From positions 157,107,162 to 157,171,161 of the forward strand of contig OY992539.1 in the NCBI GenBank assembly GCA_963921195.1: a stretch of DNA of 64,000 bases, given 5' to 3'. Origin of the DNA: Pegoplata infirma. Lineage: Eukaryota > Arthropoda > Insecta > Diptera > Anthomyiidae. Within the stretch, counting starts at the first letter, position 1. Each line of letters starts with the position of its first letter. The notes beneath the pieces are model-generated. The model worked only from the letters and a program-made list of their open reading frames with translations. It searched no databases and was not told the DNA's origin. Below, in pieces: positions 9,518 through 20,860 of this stretch. A program made the position numbers and the translations under genes.

Positions 9518-10524
9518 TATAAATTTACTGCTTGATGATAATGTTAGTGAGGATTTTATTGACTCTGTAAGCTCAGTGGGACTGTCTATTGTAAATGATC
9601 AGATGCCTTCCCATTTTTCCTCTGGTTCTAGTCCCAGCTTGCTCGACTACTTTCTGCTTTCGGATCCTAAGCTACTGTTGTTATTTGATCAAATCTCATT
9701 TGTCTCTGTCCACGATCTAATTTTTTGTACATTAAATGTTACTATAAGTAGAAACGAAAAATCAAGACTTGTTTCATATCGGGACTACAGCTCAATTGAT
9801 TTAAACTTATTATTTTCCGAATTTTCTGTCTCAAATCTCAATGATTGCTGGTATTATACCTCAGTCGATAGTAAGTTAGATGCTTTGCTATCCACTCTAC
9901 AGAATGCCTATGATAGACATATTCCAATACGCAGCTTTTATGTAAAAAATACGTCATGCCCCTGGTATACTGCGGCAGTAAGGAATTCCATTCGTGAGCG
10001 CAACAACTGTTATAGTAACTGAAAGCGAAACCCCTCCTGTACTAACAAAGTTGCATACACAAGGGCTAGAAATAGATCTAATCTTATCGTTAGGAGGGCA
10101 AAAACAGCGTTCTTTGCTCGTAAACTTGATACTTCTTTACCATCAGGCCAATTGTGGAAGAATATTAAAAAATTAGGTGTACACTCTAAAGGTTCATCTG
10201 ATTGTAGCTTAGATCCTGACGAGTTGAATGATTTTTTTTTGTAGAAGTGAGCCGATTGCTAACATTAATAACAATGGGGATAATAACATAATTCAGAACC
10301 CCCTCTACAGTTTACACACTTTTTAATTTGATGTTCTTTCTGAGGTTGATGTATATAAAGCTATTATGAATGTCCAATCAAATGCCATTGGTGAAGATGG
10401 TGTGTCAATAAAATTCTTAAAAATGATAATACCCTTTGTTATAGGACCACTTACCCACATCTATAACCACTGCATAACCACATCCATCTTTCCAAAATTA
10501 TAGAAAATCGGCAGAGTAATTCCT
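9518..10524 (+). pseudogene. Endonuclease C-terminus and linker to reverse transcriptase
   Basis: Continues the endonuclease (ending with VHDLIFCTLNV, the H of the family's DH-type motif) and the connecting region (RRAKTAFFARKLD, IGEDGVSIKFLK). In-frame stops at 10,020-10,022, about 10,241-10,243, about 10,324 and about 10,501 make it non-functional. Confidence 0.7.
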
Positions 10525-11691
10525 GTGGCAAAAATTACGTCTGCAACCGTTCCAAATGACTACAGACCCATCAGCATTTTGTCAGTATTGGCGAAAATTT
10601 TCGAATCTCTTATGACGAATCAAATTACTGAATATCTTAATGCGAATAAGCTTTTATCACCTCTTCAATCAGGTTTTCGTGCATTTCACAGCTGTACAAC
10701 AGCTGTCTTAAAAGTAATTGACGATATAAGACCCGATTATGACGTGGGTAATCTGACGTTAATGTGCTTACTAGATTGTTCCAAAGCATTTGATAGGGTT
10801 GATCACTCTTTGCTTATCCGTAAGCTAAAATATTACTTTGGCTTTACGGACTCCGCACTTACGCTACTTAAAAACTACCAAACAGGACGTGCCCAGAAAG
10901 TCATTGTAGGTGACAGGGAATCATGCCTTAAGGGAGTTTATTCAGGAGTTCCGCAGGGATCTGTATTAGGACCGGTATTATTTAGTATTTTTATAAATGA
11001 TGTCTTCGATGTCTGTAAAAATTCGCGTATGCATGCATATGCTGATGATATTCAGCTATATATTTCGAATCGTTTAGGCCTTATAGAAGACACATGCTTC
11101 AGATTGAATGAGGACTTACAGGCAATGAATAATTGTGCACAAGTCAATAAGCTTACGCTCAATCCCGGCAAGTCTTTGGTACTTCCTATCAGTAGATACA
11201 AACCCTGCATCGAGCAATTACCCACAACTTATTTGGGTGAAACTGCTCTTAAGTATGTTGATAAAGTTAAGTATTTAGGGTTCGTTATCAACTCCACTTT
11301 GTCATGTACAGATCATGTTAATACTATAATGCGTAACACATTTCTGACACTTCGTAACTTACGAGTATCGTCCAGTTTTACCCCAGTTGATGTTAGGAAA
11401 AAATTAGTAATTCAATTAATAATTCCGCACATGACATACTCAGCTGAGGTTTACAGTCAATTAGATTCGCATTCTTCACATAAAATACAGATAACTTTTA
11501 ACAATGCTACAAGGTACATTTTTAGTTTACGTCGTTTTAGTAGCATTTCTTCATGGAACATAAAGGTACTTGGATGTGACTTAGATTACTACACTGATAG
11601 AAAAAAGCTTCATATCACTAATGAATGGAATTCATTAAAAAAAATTCATTACAGCAATGAAATATTTCATATGCTGAATGAAATTTCATAA
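10525..11691 (+). pseudogene. Reverse transcriptase domain of Jockey/CR1-type element
   Basis: 388 codons open from an internal start. Motifs in order: NDYRPISILS (about 12-21), LLDCSKAFDRVDHSLL with the first catalytic Asp (about 86-101), GVPQGSVLGPVLFSIFIND (about 142-160) and HAYADDIQLY (about 173-182), the catalytic YADD. The thumb region follows (VDKVKYLGF). The last ~25 residues seem to be readthrough into repeated ATTTCAT sequence, so the true C-terminus is probably lost. Catalytic residues remain, but upstream stops mean no complete ORF2. Confidence 0.8.
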
Positions 11692-12345
11692 ATATTGTGC
11701 AGGATTTTCATTAAATTTGATTCATAAGATTTCATAATTTCATTAAAATTTTTCATTAGATTAGTGAAAATTAATTCTTTAATAGGAAAAAATTATTTGA
11801 ATTTCAATTATATTTTGTAATGAAATATAACATTGTTAATCAGATTTTAAAACACTTTTTTTAATATTGATCATAAATTATCACAGAAACTAAGAAATAT
11901 AGACAATACAAAAAAAAAAAATCTCGGTTAATTCTAGAAAAAAATTTTAAACAAAAAAAAATTTTTATGGGTCGACTTTTTTTGAAAAATCCCACCAGGG
12001 CAGTTTTTTGGGCCTAGAGGGGGCCCAGGGCCTAGCCCCCATTTATTTTTATTTTTGTTTTTAAATTTCCTTTAATTTAAGTACCCACACAAACCTGTAG
12101 GTGGTAGGGGCGGTTTTTTGGCCCCAGGGGGCTCTCTGGACCCAGTCCCCTTAAATTTTAATTTCGTTTTTTTCTGTTTTAATTCCAGAGGGGGTCCGAT
12201 TTGTTTCCTCTCAAAATATTTGTGCGCTGTAAAGTGCACTTTTGCCAAAATCATTTAAAAAAAATTTAAAGTCTGACGACAAAAAATTTGCTAAGACGTT
12301 TTGGAGTAAAAAATTCATTTGAAATGCATTTGAAAAAAATATTTT
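11692..12345. other. Non-genic stretch with two G-rich repeat units
   Basis: No gene. Two related units of about 45 bp, each with a GTTTTTTGG..C..GGGGG core (around 12,001-12,045 and 12,105-12,155), lie about 105 bp apart in an otherwise AT-rich background, like the remains of a tandem repeat. Confidence 0.5.
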
Positions 12346-12348
12346 TAA

Positions 12349-12475
12349 GGGCTGGTTACTTATCAAATGCTAATCATTGATTTACACTAATCATTGATTG
12401 TTTCCATACAAATTTGTAATTTGGAAACATATATTAGCACTAATCATTGATTATCTTGTGATGAGTCATCAGCCC
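12349..12475. mobile_element. 127-bp palindromic MITE, copy 1 (Harbinger-like)
   Basis: Ends GGGCTGGT...CAGCCC with TAA on both sides (12346-12348, 12476-12478). The interior repeats TAATCATTGAT. A 3-bp TAA/TTA duplication with GGG ends is what PIF/Harbinger elements make. A second copy of the same length lies at 13,369. Confidence 0.75.
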
Positions 12476-12534
12476 TAAAAGTGCTTTAAAAAAATTTTTA
12501 AAAATTTTCAAAGTTCGACAAAATCAAGTGAAAA

Positions 12535-13106
12535 ACAAGTAAAAAGTTAAATTCGGCCTTGCCGAATGTAGCGATACCCTCCACAATTTCAAAAAGATTA
12601 TTGCAAAAAGGAAATTACTTTTGAAAAAAAACTTCCGCGACAAAAAAAAATCAGCGAGTTTTTCTTTTTTTGTCAAAAAATATGTTCGTACTTGTTTAAA
12701 TACCATTTGCTGTTCAATTATGTTCACATATGTCAACCATCAGCCGAATTAAAGCATTTTGTATTTTTAAGTTATGTTAAATGTACTAAAATTTTTGAGG
12801 TGTCCTTGCATTTTCGTTCATAACTTTTGAACCGCTGTACCGATATCGCTCAAATGCAATACCGAACTTCTCGGGAGAACTTCCAATGAATATGTTAAGT
12901 TTCAGTCATATCCGTGTAGTATTTTGGTCGTGATCACCATTTCCAGAGACAGACAGACGGACATCGCTAGAATGTCTTAAAATCGATCGGGGATCATGAA
13001 TATATATACTTTATGGGGTCCCAGACCGATATTTCAATGAGTTACAAACGGAATGACAAACTTATAAGTATATACCCTCTATCACTAAGTGGAGTGTATA
13101 AAAAAC
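12535..13106 (+). repeat. Dispersed fly repeat (mini-me-like), copy 1
   Basis: Starts ACAAGTAAAAAGTTAAATTCGGC and ends TGGAGTGTATAAAAAACAG. It contains GACAGACAGACGG followed by ATATATACTTTATGGGGTC. Four further copies occur in this window (18,001; 46,300; 47,030; 48,209). The GTCY-type microsatellite next to a conserved TA-rich core recalls the mini-me class known from Diptera. Confidence 0.7.
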
Positions 13107-13109
13107 AGT

Positions 13110-13235
13110 GTTCAGTGACATGCTTCTATTGAACCGGCACGGATTGTGCTCGTGTGGAACAGGTTCAGTGATGTGTTCTGTGACACGTCACTATTGAACG
13201 GCATGGATTGTATTCGTATGGGACAGGTCCAGTGA
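13110..13235. repeat. Two-unit tandem duplication
   Basis: Two diverged units of about 70 bp share TATTGAAC..GCA.GGATTGT..TCGT.TGG.ACAGGT. The first runs about 13,113-13,168 and the second about 13,180-13,234. No coding sense. Confidence 0.55.
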
Positions 13236-13368
13236 GCTATCCCAAGGGTTTTTTGCTAACGTATAAATTGAAGTTTTAACATTTTATTTGTGTGGAATAA
13301 TTTAAATATGTATGTAATTAAAAAAACCAGCTGAAGTTGTTGAATGTCTATTCTGGTAACCTTACTAA

Positions 13369-13495
13369 GGGCTGGTAACTTATCAAATGATAATCATTGA
13401 TTAACATTAATCATTGATTATTTCCATACAAACTTGATAGTTGGAAACATAGATAAGCACTAATCATTGATTATCTTGTGATAAGTTACCAGCCC
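13369..13495. mobile_element. 127-bp palindromic MITE, copy 2 (Harbinger-like)
   Basis: Same family and same length as the copy at 12,349. Ends GGGCTGGTAACTTATCA and TGATAAGTTACCAGCCC are nearly perfect inverted repeats; TAA flanks both sides (13366-13368, 13496-13498). Less diverged at the tips than copy 1. Confidence 0.8.
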
Positions 13496-13498
13496 TAA

Positions 13499-14237
13499 AT
13501 CTGATTATAATCATACCTTTTTGATCTTAGTTCCCATATAAAATACCGCTTGAAAATCACCTGAATCTGGACCCATTTCTCGAAAGGCACATGTGTGGGT
13601 ATTCGTACCAAACCTTGGTGTTAATTTGTTATTGTTTCGAATTATGTTTGGTTTTGTATTTATACTTATTTTTAATTTATTTTAAATACTAACGTTTAAT
13701 TTATTTTAAATACTAACGAAATAATGAAAAAAAAAACCAACTACTTCTATCAAGAAGTTTCCAAAATAAAGAAGAAGAATTTTTCTTTTCTTGTTTACGT
13801 TCTTCGTTATTGTATTTTTGTAGTTTGTCTTTTTACACAAAGCAAACCAAAAACAATTTTTTATTTTGTTTTACGAATGTGTAGAAATATAAGTATATCG
13901 CTACTAAAAACGTAAACGGGCGTAAATCGATTTTAGTTAAATTTTTTTGATTTCGGTTATAATTTTGCGAAAATTCAACGAATCGTTAGTATTTATTATT
14001 CTAATTCTTAATAGTCTATTAATACATTTGCACTATACATTTGCTTTTTAAATTGTGGTACAGTGAAATAATATTTGTAATTACTAATTTGGGAGTTCTA
14101 TCATTGCACAATCTTGAATATAAATACACACAAGCAATATTTTTGCACAATTTTAAAAATTCATACAAATATTTCTTTTTGTTTACAGATATAACATATT
14201 TTTTTGTTACTTAAGTCCTTTTACATTTCATGTGACC
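13499..14237. other. AT-rich non-genic stretch
   Basis: No gene recognised. A direct repeat TAATTTATTTTAAATACTAACG occurs twice near 13,672-13,717. Confidence 0.5.
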
Positions 14238-14240
14238 ATA

Positions 14241-15194
14241 AAGAAGTGGCCACTTAAACGTATTAAAGCGACCATAAATTTTAAATGAAACAACATATAT
14301 AAACATGTTATACATTTAATTAAAGGTAATTTTTTAACCTTTAAAAAAAATATAATTGGAAGTTTATGGGTCCTTATTTAGTATAAATTTTCTGGCTTCT
14401 CTTTAAATGCCTCCTATCAACTTCTGCACAACTTTTCTTTTCACTCTCAAGCTAATTTATTCCACTTTGTTCTCATCAAAATATGGTTATTTACTGCTCC
14501 TGAACACTTTTTCAATTTGCGTTTAAAAATTGCCCAATATTTCTTGATTGGACGAAGATTTGAGCAATTTGGTGGATTGGTGTGTTTTCATCATCCATAA
14601 CAATGCAGCCCTAAAAATTGGTAAAATCCTGATCACACAGCAATCTGCTACACTTTTTTGCTACTGGTTCTTTATTTTCTGTTCTATTTGGATATTAATT
14701 AGCACGGTAGGACTTTAATCCAACATTTTTACTAATTCGACGTACAATACTTCTGCTAGTTTCATTTTTTTTGCACGATTATTGTTTGATAAGCCTGGGT
14801 TTTTTTTTTTTGAGAGACCTTAGCACTTTCTGCTTTAATTTTTTGTCTCGAGTTGCTGTTTTTTTTTACAATTTTGATCTTTATTTCAGTGTATAATTTA
14901 TTATTGTACTTTTTTTAAAAATTTACACACTGTAGATGTAGCCATTTTAAGTGATTTTGCTACATTTGAACCCGCCAAAGTCGGATTTTCTAGATATTTG
15001 TGCACAATTTTATTTATAGCTTCTTTTTCCATTGTGTCTACACTTTTTAAAATTAAACTTAATTACTCGCAATTAATTGTAGATTAACGGTAGATTTGTT
15101 GTTAAAAACGTATGTTAATGTTTTCCCATTTTGATAACAGGGGGCGTCGTTACGATTACAACAGTGCGTACCGATTTGAAGTGGCCACTTCTTT
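14241..15194 (-). mobile_element. Deleted Tc1/mariner-type transposon
   Basis: Inverted repeats ATAAAGAAGTGGCCACTT (14,238-14,255) and its complement (15,179-15,196) bound about 955 bp, with a TA next to each end. The length is short of the usual ~1.3 kb, and the enclosed transposase lacks its middle, so this is an internally deleted copy. Confidence 0.65.
14447..15032 (-). pseudogene. Tc1/mariner-type transposase remnant
   Basis: Begins at Met 15,032 with a helix-turn-helix-like start (NVAKSLKMATSTVCKFLKK). The next recognisable piece is a second DNA-binding part near 14,830-14,710 (IVRRISKNVGLKSYRA). The C-terminal end near 14,590-14,447 reads PPNCSNLRPIKKYWAIFKRKL, matching the PPNSPDLNPIE-like end of Tc1-family catalytic domains. 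Several stops and frameshifts occur between the pieces, and most of the DDE/D core is missing. It is not functional. Confidence 0.65.
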
Positions 15195-15230
15195 ATATAC
15201 AAGAGAATATGACAGAAAAGTGTATCTTCA

Positions 15231-15330
15231 CAATACAGCAGCAAGCGGCAGACAGCAAAACTTCCACATGTATTTTGTTGTTGTGTTCTGTATAAACATT
15301 TTTGCTGTCTGCAGCTTGCTGCTGTATTGC
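15231..15330. repeat. Near-perfect 29-bp hairpin
   Basis: Left arm 15,231-15,260 and right arm 15,299-15,330 pair over about 29 bp with a single mismatch (GCGGC versus GCTGC), leaving a loop of about 38 nt. The arms are rich in CAGCAGC/GCTGCTG. It could be a tiny foldback element or a miRNA-like precursor; the sequence alone does not decide. Confidence 0.7.
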
Positions 15331-15353
15331 ATTTTCTAAAAGTGGATGCACTA

Positions 15354-16213
15354 TAGAGATGGGCACGTGGTTGTTTTTAAGAGTGTAAAAATTACTACTA
15401 TTATTTTAATTTTACTACTATAATTTTAATTAATAAATATTTTTACAAAACTTTAAACCAGATAACTTCAATTTTCACTCAAGCATGATTAAAATAAATC
15501 ACTCACGATATCATATTTACGAAAAATTTGTAAAACGAATTTAAATATGTTAAACATTTGGAAGCTTTCGGTGATAAGCTAAGTTGTTTTTCACGTGAAA
15601 AATTTTAAAACGCCTAAAATTGTAACAAAAACTATTAAAAACGAAAACTTTTAAACATTAGAAGAATGAAACAATCTTAAAAAAATCTTAAATGGCCATT
15701 TTATTCCAAAAGACATGCGGTTTTATATACATAAAATCATTTTCTACGATTTCCATACTATATAGACGCGTTGCCAAAAATGTTTTTTTTTTTTTATATG
15801 GAGTTTGACAGATTTTTTCACGTGAACACGAACAACTTATGCGCCTATACACGCGAAATACTTGTGAGTGTTACTACTGCTATTTTCGTGGAAAGTGCTA
15901 TTTAGCTGTAAGTGAAAATTTAGCGGTAAGTTGCAATCAGGTAACTGACAAGGTTACAATATTCTGAGCGTAAAAAATTTGTTTTTATAAGTTCGTTGCG
16001 ATTGTGATTGAAATTGTTGCTATTGTGAATAAATTTGTCAGTCACGGATGTTCGTGAATTGAAACCACTTGAGCATATTTTTGGCATGATAAGTACTCAA
16101 TTAACTCACGTCAATCGTGATTAATATCGTTTTCGGATTTCTTTATTAACATTTTTGTATGGGTTTATTTACTCACAGCAACATCTTTAGTTTTACTCAA
16201 GCGCTCATCCCTA
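15354..16213. mobile_element. Possible hAT-like TIR element
   Basis: Ends TAGAGATGGGCAC and GCGCTCATCCCTA agree as inverted repeats at 10 of 13 positions, of a kind common in hAT elements. No 8-bp TSD was found and there is no ORF. Interior AT-rich with CACGTGAA motifs. Confidence 0.4.
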
Positions 16214-16574
16214 TTTATAAACTGGTTTTGCAATGCAAAATTGACATTTTACCGTTATACTACATATAATTTGTAGTCAAAGAAAAATGTGCATTTTTTA
16301 TTCAAATTGAAAGTAACCGAAGTACAGAACAGTATTAAGTGGTAGTTAAGTTAACCGAAAAAATAAAATAAATTAAAAATATAATTAAAAAACTAAAAAA
16401 ATTTTCAAGTTTTCAAACGTAAAAAAACTTTTGTGTGCTGAATATATTCTGAATTTCTGAAGACAAATTCTATACCAGAAGGCCGGGCAACAGTTTAAAC
16501 AAAAGCGTAATATATCATGGGTAAGTTTTTTTCTTTTTTATTATATTTATACAAAAAATAAAAAAAATTTAATA
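16214..16574 (+). other. Leader of the transposase-like gene
   Basis: No protein. An ATGGGTAAGTTT at 16,517 gives a strong-looking splice donor upstream of the zinc-finger start, so it may be a 5' exon/intron boundary. Confidence 0.35.
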
Positions 16575-16687
16575 ATGATTTGCTTCGTTTGTAACAAGCA
16601 GTTTTGCAATAACAAAATTTATTTTAGACATCTTAGAACGATGCATTATTTGAAAAAACATGACTGCTATCGTTGTTGTGTACGAAT

Positions 16688-17423
16688 TAGTGTTTGGGGT
16701 CCGGGAATTCCCGGGTCGGATTTCCCGGGAAAAGACTGACGGGAATTCCCGGGAATTTTTTTGATTTTTCCCGGGAAATCCGGGAATTTTATATAATAAA
16801 CCATTTTACATAAAAAATGTTTATTTTAATTAAATTTTTAATATTTTTTTTACATACAGGTATAACTACATTTGCTATTTTTTGTATTTTTTCTATTTGG
16901 AAGAACAGTGCAAATATATATTCATAGGAAAACTGATCAAGTGTAAAAAGTATGGCAATATCATGAAAAAAAATAAAAAGTAAAAAAATATACGTCGGGT
17001 AATGATAATTTTGTTGAGACTGTCAAAAAATACAACAATTTTGAACCTAGAATTTACATTTCCAAAACAAATATTAAAAATGCTGCCAACTATATTAGTT
17101 CTTGCACGAATAACGCAATTTTTAATTTTTTTGCGATTTTTAGCTATTTTTTGCGATTTTTTGGGGAAAAAAGCTGCAATATTTTTTTTGTTTTTTTTTA
17201 TGTATTTCGGGATTTTTAACTTTTATTTTTTGATTTTTTATGTTTTAATTAAATATTTATCTGTAATAAAACTGTTTTTAATAAAAAGTTGGTCAAATTT
17301 TAATGTTTTTTATGATTTATATTAATAAAGAAAAATTCCCGGGATTCCCGGGAATCCCGGGAAATAAATTATTTTGTTCCCGTTTCCCGGGAAATTGAAA
17401 AGTCCGGGAATTCCCAAACACTA
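16688..17423. mobile_element. 736-bp hAT-type MITE
   Basis: Perfect 8-bp target duplication GTACGAAT at 16,680-16,687 and 17,424-17,431. Terminal inverted repeats TAGTGTTTGGG. Multiple TTCCCGGGAA motifs lie just inside both ends. No transposase. Removing it rejoins the second zinc finger in frame, proving insertion into the transposase-like gene. Confidence 0.9.
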
Positions 17424-18000
17424 GTACGAATTTACAAAGACTCTACTACTTTTCAAAGACACGTAAAAAAAAAACACAACCGTCGTAACAGCGTAGCAAC
17501 AGTTTGGAATGCTGACAGCGTTTCTAATACACTTCATTGCATTTCTGATACCATACATTCGGAACCAAATATAGACAATTCTGTTTTAAATACAGAACAG
17601 AATAGCGACATAGTTATGACTTTTCCAGAAGAAAATTTTGAAAATAACATGGTTGAAAATCTTTCACAAAATTTTCTTAAATTTCAAACAAAAATGCACT
17701 CGAAACACAATTTTGCTCGAAACGACGTTGAGTTTATAAGCGATAACATGACAAATTACATATTCAAGCCGCTATTGGATATACTTCGTACCTTTGGAAG
17801 GAATTTAGACGAAAATTCTCACAAACAATTATTTATAATAATATCCAAAACATCTGATCTTTTTGACTCACTTAAAACGGAGCACAAGCTTTATAAATCA
17901 TTAAAAGATAATAATTTAGTAGAAGACCTCAAGGAAGTTGTCGTTAACTGCACTAGCGGCGTAGGTCACTCAAAAGGAAAATTAGTGCACATTAATAAAA

Positions 18001-18590
18001 ACAAGTAAAAAAGTTAAATTCGGCCTTGCCGAATGTAGTGATACCCTCCACAATTTCAAAAAGATTATTGCAAAAAACTTTATTTAAAAGGAAATTAGTT
18101 TTGAAAAAAAAAATTTTCGAAAAAAAAAATTTCCGCGAAAAAAAATTTGGGTAAAAAAAAATCCGCGATTTTTTTTTTTTTTTTGTGTTCGTACTTGTTT
18201 AAATACCATTTGGTGTTCAATTATGTTCACATATGCCAACCATGTTATGTTGAATGTACTGACATTTTTGAGGTGTGCTTACATTTTCGTTCATAACTTT
18301 TGAACCGCTGAACCGATATCGCTCAAATGCAATACCAAACTTCTCGGGAGAACTTCCAATAAATATGTTAAGTTTCAGTCATCTCTGTGCAATATTTTGT
18401 CCGCGACAGCATTTTCCACAGACAGACAGACAGACGTACAGACGGACATCGCTAGAATGTCTTAAAATCGATCGGGCATCATGAATATATATACTTTATG
18501 GGGTCCCAGATTGATATTTCGATGAGTTACAAACAGAATGACAAACTTATATATACCCTCTATCACTAGAGTGGAGGGTATAAAAACAAA
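18001..18590 (+). repeat. Dispersed fly repeat (mini-me-like), copy 2
   Basis: Same boundaries and core as the copy at 12,535: ACAAGTAAAAAAGTTAAATTC at the start, GACAGACAGACAGACG and ATATATACTTTATGGGGTC inside, GTGGAGGGTATAAAAACAA at the end. It splits the transposase-like gene. Confidence 0.75.
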
Positions 18591-19383
18591 ACTACTTTAA
18601 TGCCAATGGCATTTTGTTTTCGTAAAATTTTCGAGAAAAATGACACATTACTGACGATGTTGTCATTCATAAAAGACTTACAAGACGCAAAAAGCTAGTC
18701 TCTACCCCGATCGAATAGTCATTCCGTATTATTTATACTCGGACGATCTCGAGATCAACAATCCATTAGGCTCCCATTCAATGAAACATTCCATTTGTAA
18801 TTTTTATTTTTCCTTTCCTTGTTTACCAGAGGAAACAAAATTAGAAAATGTTTTTTTTTTGGGAAGCATAAAGTCAGCGGACTTAAAAGCTTTAGGATAT
18901 AAAAAATGTCTTAAGCCAATAATTGACCAAATGATTAACTTAGAGCTCGAGGGCGTTAGTGTGGAAATGTCAAATGGTGAAAAGCATCAGGTTTTTTGTA
19001 TACCTCTTTTAATTTTGGGTGATAACCTTGGCCTAAACGGCTTGCTCGGGTATCGCAAATCTTTTGGCGGTTGCTTTTGCCGATTCTGCAATATAACCAA
19101 AGTGCAAAGTCAAGCGTCAACATCTGCTATACCAGAGCTTAGAAGAGATTACACCACTTACGATCGGGATATAGAATCTGCAAATCCAAAAGAAACCGGC
19201 ATAGTCCACAAATGTCAGTTTAACAAAATACCCAGTTTTCATGTTGTGGATAACTTAAGCGTGGATGCCATGCATGACGTTCTGGAAGGGATATGTCACT
19301 ATGACATGATTCAGTCCATTTGGTATTTTGTATACACAAAACAATATTTTTCTCTTGCAATGTTAAACAACAGAGTGATTTAA

Positions 19384-19600
19384 CGACACAGGTTCGAAGC
19401 TCATGTCAGGCTAGTCTGTTGATAAAAAAACATATAAAGAATTTTTCTAGCAAATATCAAGTAATAAATTTAATGTAATTGCCTACTGATGACGTAGAAG
19501 TGGCTACAGAAACCATGGTCTAGGGTAAATCCACATTTAATTTAATCTTTAGAAGACACAATTTTCTTCTTCAATCAGAAAAACACAAACAACAACAGAA
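19384..19600. other. Unidentified insertion in the transposase-like gene
   Basis: The protein match stops after LNNRVI (19,381) and resumes near 19,605 with an FEYG-type sequence. The intervening 220 bp are unlike the gene. An AGGTTCGAAGCTC string at 19,390 resembles a pol III B box, but no A box was found, so SINE origin is unproven. Confidence 0.35.
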
Positions 19601-20304
19601 AAAGAAATTTTGAATATGGTGAAACAGAGATTGGTAATATTTCACCAGATATTTCAAAAATTCATTTAAAAAACAAACATTTAAAAATGTCAGCTAGAGA
19701 AATACTTACATTCGTAATATATTTCCCAATGATGGTTGGCGATTTAGTTCCATCAGATAATGAAGTTTGGATATTTGTGCTTTTATTAATTGAAATTCTA
19801 AACACCGTGCTATCATTTAAAGTTACAGAATTTTCAATAAACTCATTTAAATTTTATGTGGAAAAACATAATGAAATGTTATTAAATTATTTAAACAAAC
19901 ACTTAAGCCAAAATACCACATACTAACGCATTACCCAGAAGTTATGGAGGCATGTGGTCCAGTACGCCTATTTTGGTCGTTTCATTTTGAAGCAAAACAT
20001 CGCAGTTTCAAAATGTACATCCATGCAATAACTTGTAGAAAAAATATTACTTTATCTGTGGCCAAAAAAATCAATTCTTATTTTCTGATTACTTATTAAA
20101 GACCACAACCAAAAATAAATTACTTTGTGTAGAAAGCAATAGATGCGATAGCAATTTGATAGATTTAATAAGCTTTAAACTACAAACACCAAAGGAATGT
20201 TTAAAATTGTTCGATAAAGTTGTTTACAATAATGTAACATACAAAAAATCATTTATTGTAGCTACTGCAAATACTGACTATTTTGCTTTTAAAATAATAA
20301 ACAT

Positions 20305-20606
20305 CCCTAGTAAAAATCATTTCGTATATAGCCATGTATAAATTTATACAAATATATCTTTTTATACATACTGAGATCTTATTATATTTAATTATATAAA
20401 AAATCAATTAGATAAGACCAAATTTCGTATCAAATTAGATAAAATTTGATATAGCTCCTGATAAAATTTTATAAAATTTGATACGAATTTTGGTCTTATC
20501 TTAGAGATTTTTTGTATAATTTTATATAATTAGATCATTATATGTAAAATTAAATATATTTGTATCAATTTATACATGGATATATACAAAACCATTTTTA
20601 CTAGGG
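20305..20606. mobile_element. 302-bp palindromic MITE
   Basis: Long inverted repeats start CCCTAGTAAAAAT on the left and end ATTTTTACTAGGG on the right; arms continue (GTATAxxxCCATGTATAAATT, AGATAAGACCAAA). AT flanks each side. It sits in the transposase-like gene, whose frame continues across the site (ending KIINI, resuming VILEDD). Confidence 0.8.
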
Positions 20607-20860
20607 ATAGTTATTTTGGAAGATGATGCCGTACTATTTTGTCAGAAACTTAAAAAAATAACGTATTTGAATCATTACAGTGCCTTTGAATTTAACCCGA
20701 ACGATTTAGGGGAATACCATATTGTAAATGTTAATGATATAATAGGGCCACCAACCACTGTCATTAGTACATCAAGGGGTAAATTTATGCTGCGTTTCAA
20801 GGAATTTTTTAAACTATTGACAAAATCGTAAAACTTTAAAAAAATTTAACAATTATCCAC

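Larger units (their letters stand above)
7131..11691 (+). pseudogene. Degenerate Jockey/CR1-type non-LTR retrotransposon
   Basis: A 5'-truncated copy in at least three pieces. The endonuclease N-terminal part is at 7131-7366 (VTETWFS, KGGGVAIY). It resumes at 9034-9140 (YNPNRSH, VVGGDFN) and 9514-10022 after two nested insertions. The frame then carries nonsense changes at 10,020 and near 10,500 (the latter in a PKLWK-type context) and a stop near 10,324. The reverse transcriptase is open at 10,525-11,691. A clear upstream stop at 7128 and no matching sequence before it mark the 5' truncation. No poly(A) tail was recognised at the 3' end, which fades into ATTTCAT-rich repeats after about 11,620. 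The copy is dead. Confidence 0.8.
16575..20831 (+). pseudogene. C2H2 zinc-finger transposase-like gene, broken by insertions
   Basis: Start at Met 16,575. Two C2H2 fingers come first (C3-x2-C6-x12-H19-x4-H24 and C31-x2-C34-x13-H48-x4-H53). A middle part follows at 17,432-18,000. After an insertion it resumes about 18,586 (SDDLEINNPLGSHS; LGDNLGLNGLLGYRKSF; CRFC; SVDAMHDVLEGICHYD). Further parts are at about 19,600-19,880 (MSAREILTF, VGDLVPSDNEVW), 19,885-20,100 (HYPEVMEACGP, FHFEAKHRSFK) and 20,110-20,304, ending 20,609-20,831. This motif order is that of a multicopy metazoan family of transposase-like proteins, perhaps CACTA/EnSpm-related; I am not sure of the superfamily. It is interrupted at 16,688, 18,001, about 19,383 and 20,305 and carries at least one frameshift near 19,890. 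Inactive. Confidence 0.7.

Noticed and set aside
17002..17325. 107-codon hydrophobic frame
   Set aside because: Lies wholly within the hAT MITE, made of T-rich sequence; no protein signature beyond composition.
19384..19600. SINE inserted in the transposase-like gene
   Set aside because: A B-box-like string exists but no A box at proper distance and no tail; left as unidentified insertion.
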